Positions 57,582 through 64,000 of a stretch of 64,000 nt of DNA are shown here, piece by piece. The first letter of the stretch is position 1. Every line of letters starts with the position of its first letter. This DNA is from Cladorrhinum sp. PSN259 (Eukaryota > Ascomycota > Sordariomycetes > Sordariales > Podosporaceae). Location of the stretch: NCBI GenBank assembly GCA_033725935.1, contig MU867140.1, positions 43,412 through 107,411 of the forward strand, written 5' to 3'. The notes beneath the pieces were generated by a model. The model searched no databases. It saw only the letters and a list, made by a program, of their open reading frames with translations, and had not been told where the DNA came from. The position numbers were made by a program, and so were the translations under genes.

Positions 57582-58738
57582 ATGCGCCTCTCCATTCGGG
57601 TATCGGTTGTCTTTTGGGGTATATTTTTGCTTGGAGGATTCATTTATATCATCACCAGCTTGCTGAGATTCAAGCAGATATTCTTTGAACATGCCGGCCT
57701 CGTCTTAACCCAGGCCGAAGTGGCCGAGGCGTACGCGAACCACAGCACCGACAACCGCGTCGAGCATATTCCCAAGGTCGTCCACCAGGTATTCCATAAT
57801 TGGAAAGATCCCGGCAATGACATGCTGCCGGACGATTGGTTTGAGAATCGCAACAATTGCATCGAGTTAAACCCGGATTTTGAGTTTATGGTAAGGAGGT
57901 GGTGGGAGCAGACGGCTCGCAAATAAGCTTTAGATACTAACCGGGTTTCTTCAAATGCAGCTCTGGACCGAAAAGAAATCCCGAGACTTTATCGAAGCCG
58001 AGTATCCCTGGTTTCTCCGAACGTACGATGGCTATCGATACAAGGTGCAGAGGGTCGATGCGGTTCGTTACTTTTTGCTGCTACACTATGGGGGTATCTA
58101 TATGGACTTGGATAACGTATGTTGGTGATCCTTTTCCTTTCAGTGTTATACTGAACACGGGAAGCCGTACTTTGTTACGCCGAAATGAACTCTAATTAAC
58201 AACTGTACGAAATTCCCAGGGTTGTAAAGCTGCCTTGGACCCGCTGCTCTATTACCCGGTCTGGATAACCGATGGTGGTCGTGGTGCTCTCAGCAACAAC
58301 ATTATTGCTGCGAAGCCGAACCACCCGTTTTGGACCCACATTACCATGTCGCTTATTTCTTACGACTGGAACTGGTTCTTCCCATATATTACTATCAGTT
58401 TTGCTAGTGGACAATGGTTCGAAACGGCAGTGTGGGAGAAATACCACTCTCTCCTTCCTGCGCCCCCTGAGAACCAGGAAATTGAGCATCGCCTATACCG
58501 CCTAATCATGGACGACCGACCAGAGGCTGACGAGTGGGTGTTCTTCACCCAAGAACGCGGAGGAACCTGGGTCAACTGGGACAACCGCCTGTTCTTAGCG
58601 GTGGGCGATCATCTCTTCTGGCTCTTTTCTGTCCTGATTGGCAGCCTGGCTCTCATATTCTGGGTGGGAATGCGATGTGTACGAAAATACAGGAGCGGCT
58701 ATTCGCGTCTCAAGAACGTACCCAACAGAGTGGTTTAG
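57582..58738 (+). CDS. Inositol phosphorylceramide mannosyltransferase-like GT32 (SUR1/CSH1 family)
   Basis: Predicted 327-aa Golgi membrane enzyme that adds mannose to inositol phosphorylceramide in sphingolipid synthesis. Exons are 57582-57890, 57961-58116 and 58220-58738, all phase 0. The N-terminal membrane anchor is SVVFWGIFLLGGFIYIITSL. The OCH1/GT32 block follows: HIPKVVHQVFHNWKDPGND, then WFLRTYDGYRYKVQRVDAVR and the DXD motif YGGIYMDLDNGC, split exactly at the second intron. GGRGALSNNIIAAKPNHPFW and ISFASGQWFE are also typical of Sur1/Csh1. A second hydrophobic segment near the C-terminus (LFWLFSVLIGSLALIFWVG) matches the two-membrane topology of the family. The start is the ATG at 57582, which begins the membrane anchor. 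Confidence 0.92.
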
Positions 58739-60219
58739 AAGGCCATTTGTCTGAAGGGTTTCAGCGTCGTGCGTTGTTAGGCTGCGACCGCGCATCTCGT
58801 GCCCCGGAAGAAAATTTCAGCAGCTGAGCCAGAGCTGGGCAGAGGGGACGAACATTCCTTTATACAGTTGAACACTCGCCCCCCCGAGACGGACAACCTA
58901 CAGCCAGTGATTTCTCAACGTTACCCTAGCTTGCTGCTAGGTACCATTGAAGGCTCGCATGAGCTTGGCAAATTGGAGTGACATGCCGAATTCGGCATTG
59001 GGGGCAAGAATCGGCTTGGGAGGACTCAGAATGTGTGGATTAATAATATCTCATTTCGAGCAAGTAGAAGTGTTGGCAAGGTGTAGAATCGTCTATTTGA
59101 ATTGGTGTTGTGGACGGAGGGTGCATGTGTACGATCAGCCCGACTACAGGTTTAAGGTGGACAGTTGCTATACAGGCCGGTAGAAAGGAAAGCAGATACC
59201 TCCTTTCTTTTGACTTTAACCGATTGGATAACGGCACTAATAGACAGGAAAGCTTTCTACGAGAAGCTGGGGGGAACATAAATAAAAGGCATTTCATCCA
59301 ATATTCTTTTGGCTCATCGACATATTGATAATACTACCCGAGAGCCCGAGAGTCAGAACTTTGCCTCCCAAGTTGCTGTTAGGCTGAAGGCCTGAAGCAC
59401 AGCTCCGCAGGCATCTGACGCAATCGGTGAAATCAAATGTCAATGATTCACCAACAGGCTCTTTTAATAGTCACATGGGTTGAAAAGAAACTAATTTACC
59501 GGTATGATACCACGATGCGGGCTACCCTTGGGCCTTGCGGACGAGGGGGCAGAAGATAGGTTTATTAAGCAGAGACTTCGAGTTCTAGTTTAACTTCGTA
59601 TCAGAGTTCAACCAAGCGACCATTACTGAGTTCTGGTAGCCCAGATCTTAAGAATTGGCGAGATACACAGCATCATGACCGCGTCATCGCCGCTTAGGTA
59701 GTTTTGAGTTCACGGCAAGTCGGAACCGCTTTTCGAATTGCCCAACTTACAAATCGAAGCCATCGACGAGGGTCCTGGGGGTGTTCGCACTTCCCAAGTT
59801 CCCCCGAGATTATCCTGAGCGGGCCGGTTTCATAGTGGCCACCACGGAACAACGTCGACGTCCATGACATGGCGTGTTCAGATGTGGATTCTGTTATGCT
59901 TGAGTAAAGTAGGTTGTATGCGCCCACGGAGAACATTGCCACGGGAATCTAAGCCCTAGGCGTTTAGTCATGTCGATGGCGGCAACAAAGACAAGAATGG
60001 TTAATCTAGCAATATAGTGTACAATACCTTTAGTCTTCATAAAAAATCAACAGGGCAAACGCCATTCCTACCAGATAGATATGCTGCTTCAAACCAGGTA
60101 TTTCAATGCTACGGTGACTGGCTGGTTAATATGCATGGCCCCAAGCGCCCATAAAAATAGATAACAAAGAGGCTTTGATAATGACTGGTTTTCTAACCTA
60201 CGTCCTTCGATCAAATTCC

Positions 60220-60242
60220 TTTTTTTTTTTTTTTTTTTTTTT
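60220..60242. repeat. Poly(T) tract of about 23 nt
   Basis: Uninterrupted T run in the gene-free region. No adjoining open frame resembles a transposon protein, so there is no evidence that it is the tail of a retroelement. Confidence 0.85.
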
Positions 60243-61781
60243 GGACAACGAGAAAGTTAGTAACAGTTCTTCCTGAGTTCTAATGTATGAATTAACCCTG
60301 GGAAGCCAATAGACAACATGATTCGAGTCCCAAGTGCCAACGACAGAGATTTGGGTTGTGAAAATCAAAAGAAGCTTCTGGATAACTCTCGTCACAAAAG
60401 TAAACTGGATTGCTGTCTTAGCCGCTACTGCAAGTGTCAAGTCTTGAGTAGCATCGGAGTCTCGAGCCGAGGTTTCCGCAGACCTCTGCGTCCATCTGAC
60501 CTGAAGGTGTTACCGCCGAGCTTTTGGCAGACACAGTCTGGAGAACTGGAGAAGAAGAAAATGACGTTTTCGCACGAGGATGACTTGGTTGCCGGTCATG
60601 GCTTCCCCTTTGGGTAACCCATCTTGGCAAACTCGACGGCCGGAATTGAGCCCAAGGAGGGAACTACTACCCTGAATCAGATCTCCACGCGAGCGAAACA
60701 CTCTGCACCATTTTGCAGGCCCTTTGGCAAACTCTGTTTCAATTTTCCAGGTTTTCATCCAATCTGGACTTTTTGCATTGATTCCAAAGATTCCATGATT
60801 TCAACTTTTCGCTTGAACCGCGCTATTGTTAGCCGAAACCTGTCAACGTCTGAACACTACCGTGCCGCCATGTGTTCGATATTGAGGCATGGCAGCTAAT
60901 GCTCGTCGATATTGCACGAACCTTGGGCTTGGGTCGCCAAAAACGAAGCTATCTGCGAAACTACCCACACAATTCGCAACTGGGGCCAGCGGCCATTTTT
61001 GCCTGAATTCCGCTGCAACAGTGCAACTGTGTTTGCCGGATGTCACCGACCTTGTCCGTTGATGGCCGCCAATCATTGTCCGTACTCAATTCCAAAGCTC
61101 AAACGCCGTTGCATTTCCCCACAGATTTAGCACATAGCGCTACAATCGCTCGCACTTCCTAAGCCGGCGCACGGAAGAGCATCCCCCATGGCCCACTCCT
61201 TCCAAATCAGGCTTGGTGCTTGAAGCTATCACGGTTCCTTTCAGGACGTTTTCACCAGTTTCCACTGGGTTTCTGGGGAAGAATCTCTTGGTTTGCCCCT
61301 TTCCCCGGCTCAGCGAGATTGGCACCCGGAATATGGGGGAAAACGCGGGAGGTCCAAGGCGGGATCGAGTCCGATTTTCCCTTCTTTTTGTCTTGGGCCA
61401 TCCACCTCAACCCATCAAGGTCAATACCGGACTTGATGTTACCGTCCATCCTCACATGGAGACTCGGCCGGCCTAGCTCTCAACCACATGTTCCCCAGAT
61501 TCTGCACAATGCGTCCTCCTTTCATCAAACCTTGGACCCGCTATACCCCACCAGCAGCCTCGGATGGCTGTTGACGGCCGAGTTGACGGCGACACCGGTT
61601 TGCTGTCGAGGATACCTCGTGGAAGCCACCGATCCACCTGCACGTATTTGCAACTCCAATGTTGCTGTAACATGGGCCGAGATGCCCAGCACCATAGGTC
61701 ATGCCTTGCCATGGCGGTACCACGGCGTGCTACACCGTGGTAGTGTATTGACAGGGGAAGTGAGTGAGGCTCTCTCGTGGG

Positions 61782-61787
61782 TATAAA
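61782..61787 (+). promoter_or_regulatory. Candidate TATA box of the LPMO gene
   Basis: TATAAA within GGGTATAAAGAT lies 123-128 bp upstream of the ATG, a spacing suited to a highly expressed inducible fungal gene. Inferred from sequence and position only. Confidence 0.5.
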
Positions 61788-61909
61788 GATCGTCGTTGCA
61801 GTCACTCAAGGGTCACATTTTTCAACCGTCGATCAGCCAGAAACAGTCATCCCGCGGTCCTTTCCTCTCCAGCCGTTCTTTGAAGATCCGAGTCAGAATA
61901 TCTTTAACC

Positions 61910-62941
61910 ATGTCCAAGACCAGCACCCTTCTCGCCTCCTTGGCCGGCGCGGCCCTTGTCGCTGCCCACGGACACGTCTCCCACGTCATTATCAACGGCG
62001 TCCAGTACGAGAACTATGATCCTTCTACTCATTTCTACCAGCCAAACCCCCCAACCGTTCTTGGCTGGTCTGCCCTTCAGCAAGACAATGGCTTCGTTGA
62101 GCCCAACAACTTCGGCACTGCCGATATCATCTGCCACAAGGGCGCTGCCCCCGGAAAGGGCTCTGCTACCATAAATGCTGGTGACAAGATCAGCATTGTC
62201 TGGACTCCTGAGTGGCCCGAGTCTCACGTCGGTCCCGTCATCGATTATCTCGCCAACTGCAACGGCCCCTGCGAGACCGTCGACAAGGCCAGCCTTAGGT
62301 GGTTCAAGATTGGTGGTGCCGGCTATGACAGCGCTACTGGAAAGTGGGCTGCTGATGCCCTCCGTGCCAACGGCAATAGCTGGCTCGTCCAGATTCCTGC
62401 GGATCTCAAGTCTGGCAACTACGTCCTGCGCCACGAGATCATCGCTCTTCACGGCGGTCCCAACCCCAACGGCGCTCAGGCTTATCCTCAGTGCATGAAC
62501 TTCCGCATCAATGGCAGCGGCAATAACTCCCCCGCCGGTGTCCCCGGTACTTCCCTCTACACTGCCACTGACCCCGGCATCCTCTTCAACCCCTTTGTCA
62601 GCAACCCTCAGTACCCCGTTCCCGGCCCTGCCCTCATCCCCGGCGCCGTCAGCAGCATCCCTCAGAGCAAGTCCGTTGCTACCCGCACTGCTTCCGCCAC
62701 TCTCCCCGGCGCTACCGGCGTTGCCCCTACCTCTGCTGCTGTCACCACTACTTCCGCTCGCCCTACTAGCACCCTGGTGACCGTCACCACCGCCTCCGCC
62801 CCTGCCACCACTGCTGCTCCTACCGGCGCTGCTCAGCCCAAGTGGGGTCAGTGCGGTGGTAGCGGCTGGGCCGGCGCAACCGCCTGCGTTGCCGGCTCTA
62901 CCTGCTCCGTCATCAACCCCTACTACCACCAGTGCGTCTAA
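61910..62941 (+). CDS. AA9 lytic polysaccharide monooxygenase with C-terminal CBM1
   Basis: Predicted 343-aa secreted copper enzyme that oxidatively cleaves cellulose, intronless. The signal peptide MSKTSTLLASLAGAALVAA ends before His20, which becomes the N-terminal copper ligand (HGHVSHVIING). The second histidine-brace residue is His106 in ESHVGPVIDYL. The axial Tyr is Tyr192 in QAYPQCMNF, and His175 in YVLRHEIIALH is the conserved second-sphere residue. Cys76 and Cys195, and the pair at 117/121, fit AA9 disulphides. A Pro/Ser/Thr-rich linker covers about 235-307. A cellulose-binding CBM1 follows, with WGQCGGSGWAGATACVAGST and C-terminal YYHQCV. The ATG at 61910 was chosen because it begins the signal peptide; the frame opens further upstream. 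Regioselectivity cannot be read from sequence. The gene is well isolated, with its own promoter. Confidence 0.97.
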   Translation: MSKTSTLLASLAGAALVAAHGHVSHVIINGVQYENYDPSTHFYQPNPPTVLGWSALQQDNGFVEPNNFGTADIICHKGAAPGKGSATINAGDKISIVWTPEWPESHVGPVIDYLANCNGPCETVDKASLRWFKIGGAGYDSATGKWAADALRANGNSWLVQIPADLKSGNYVLRHEIIALHGGPNPNGAQAYPQCMNFRINGSGNNSPAGVPGTSLYTATDPGILFNPFVSNPQYPVPGPALIPGAVSSIPQSKSVATRTASATLPGATGVAPTSAAVTTTSARPTSTLVTVTTASAPATTAAPTGAAQPKWGQCGGSGWAGATACVAGSTCSVINPYYHQCV

Positions 62942-63904
62942 GAGGAGGTTGAGCTAGAGTAAAGAAGATGTGTATGATAGGAGGAAGAAAGACAACCCGA
63001 GATGGATATGACTGATCGGCTCAAACCGCCGATGAAAGGGGTTTCTGTATCCCCGAGCTCTTCGTTGTATATATATTCATGATCGAGATGATTACGTCGA
63101 TAATTCAGATGATGGTTATGTTGTTAAGCTGCTTTCGACCCCTGCAATGTGACATACTATTTACTGATTATGTTCGAGATCTGGGGGACCTGGATGTAGA
63201 TAGATAGATGTACTCAGTGAGAGACTGTGGACAAGAAAGGGGATACAGCTTCTGGCTATGTATATTTTTTGTGTAGTCAAAGGATGTCTTGATAGCCAAA
63301 GTATGAAACGGGATTTAGGCGCACCAGTATCTAGATACAGTGATGCATGGCGAGCCGTTAACTAATTATCACAAACGTGTTCTTCATATGTCATTTTGTG
63401 AAGGTTGCTGATAACCTGATAGTCTCTTGGTCGCACAAACTGAAGTAATATCGCTGTATGGCAATGAGAAGAAAGCACAGCGCACCACTTTTATTATCTA
63501 GATGGTTGAAAATCATAGAATACCTATAGAAATTGATATATTCCTTTGTATATCATTGATATCATCATTCCTTTTCATCAGTGGGGAATCATATATCGAT
63601 TGCCCAAATGTGATACTTAGAAATCCTCCAAAGAAGACAAGACAAGAAAAAGAAAGAAGAGATTGTTTGAAAATCATAATGCCGCCATTCAGCCCTACCA
63701 AGCAACATCACAAAGAGACTAAGAAAAGAATCTAGCCCGAATACTCTCTGAGGAAAAGTCTTCGTTCCCCCATGTTTTTGCTCCTCGAATTTTAGCTTCT
63801 TTTGCTGTTCTTCATCCTTAACAACGTCACACCGGAAATGATTGAAACCTTAGAGGTAGATAGATGTGCCATATCAATTTCCAAAGACCACAACCTTTTT
63901 TCAC

Positions 63905-63906
<2 letters not shown>
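62942..63906. other. 3' flank of the LPMO gene, no gene recognised
   Basis: AT-rich sequence with short TAGATAGATAG and TATATATA stretches. Short frames at 63502-63735 show no motif. It probably contains the LPMO polyadenylation region. Confidence 0.45.
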
Positions 63907-63936
<30 letters not shown>

Positions 63937-64000
63937 CTTCTTCTTCTTCTTCTTCTTCTTCTTCTTCTTCTTCTTCTTCTTCTTCTTCTTCTTCTTCTTC
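63907..64000. repeat. (CTT)n trinucleotide microsatellite reaching the window edge
   Basis: At least 94 bp of uninterrupted CTT/TTC repeats, about 31 units, running off the end of the window. A pure polypyrimidine/polypurine tract of this length is expected to be highly variable and may adopt triplex structure. Total length is unknown because of truncation. Confidence 0.95.

Larger units (their letters stand above)
58739..61909. promoter_or_regulatory. 3.2-kb gene-free region upstream of the LPMO gene
   Basis: The longest spacer in the window. Open frames (for example 60318-60617 and 61220-61786) lack start context and recognisable motifs. A T23 run lies at 60220-60242. A TATA-like TATAAA at 61782-61787, about 125 bp before the LPMO start, is a plausible core promoter element. 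One CTGGGG at 61273-61278 fits the loose CreA/CRE-1 consensus SYGGRG, but such short matches arise often by chance. Confidence 0.45.

Noticed and set aside
60318..60617. 99-codon frame in the LPMO upstream region
   Set aside because: Weak start context, no motif and unremarkable length for a random frame.
61904..62929. 341-codon minus-strand open frame
   Set aside because: Exact antisense shadow of the GC3-rich LPMO gene; no protein motif.

Overview
The window is nuclear DNA of a filamentous ascomycete, most likely a Sordariomycete of the order Sordariales (Podospora/Chaetomium/Neurospora type). The evidence is short introns, mostly 53-108 nt with a few up to 165 nt, with GTRNGT-like donors and CTRAC/CTAAC branch sites. 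Other pointers are an AA9 lytic polysaccharide monooxygenase with a CBM1, a peroxisomal acyl-CoA dehydrogenase, an AspB/Cdc3-type septin, a cpc-3/GCN2 kinase and an NLR-derived ankyrin gene. Genus-level placement is a guess. All exon-intron structures were derived by eye from splice signals, frame continuity and conserved protein blocks. No transcript data were used.

I support 23 protein-coding genes. From left to right they are: (1) propeller-linked inositol polyphosphate 5-phosphatase, (2) questin-oxidase-like protein, (3) PWP2 ribosome-biogenesis protein (minus), (4) Cdc3/AspB septin, (5) mitochondrial PDK/BCKDK-family kinase (minus), (6) a small secreted cysteine-containing protein, (7) USP7/Ubp15 deubiquitinase, (8) TIM22, (9) membrane-anchored GH16-like protein with a broken catalytic motif (minus), (10) ankyrin protein with an NLR-derived N-terminus, (11) p24/GOLD protein (minus), (12) membrane-anchored PhoD-like phosphatase, (13) a second USP ending in a polybasic-CaaX tail (minus), (14) SKL-tailed acyl-CoA dehydrogenase, (15) Spo12-like protein, (16) DRG1/Rbg1 GTPase (minus), (17) Cwc2 splicing factor, (18) urease accessory UreF (minus), (19) Cut12-type spindle pole body protein (minus), (20) GCN2/CPC-3, (21) GT31-like Golgi glycosyltransferase, (22) SUR1/CSH1-like GT32 mannosyltransferase, (23) AA9 LPMO with CBM1.

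From 1 to about 21 kb and 29 to 59 kb the window is compact housekeeping territory. Divergent pairs share short promoters (PWP2/septin, DRG1/CWC2, Cut12/GCN2, p24/PhoD). The more accessory stretches are 14.2-17.0 kb (small secreted protein), 22.7-28.7 kb (GH16-like and ankyrin/NLR genes with a 1.8-kb spacer), 36.1-38.3 kb (an AT-rich, possibly mutated patch) and 58.7-64 kb (a 3.2-kb gene-free upstream region, the LPMO and a long TTC microsatellite at the window end).

There is no operon-like or clear biosynthetic cluster. Functional themes do recur: ubiquitin removal (two USPs), stress and nutrient signalling (GCN2, PDK-family kinase), phosphoinositide and sphingolipid metabolism (5-phosphatase, GT32) and secretory-pathway glycosylation and trafficking (GT31, GT32, p24). 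No tRNA, 5S rRNA, CRISPR array or intact transposon was recognised.
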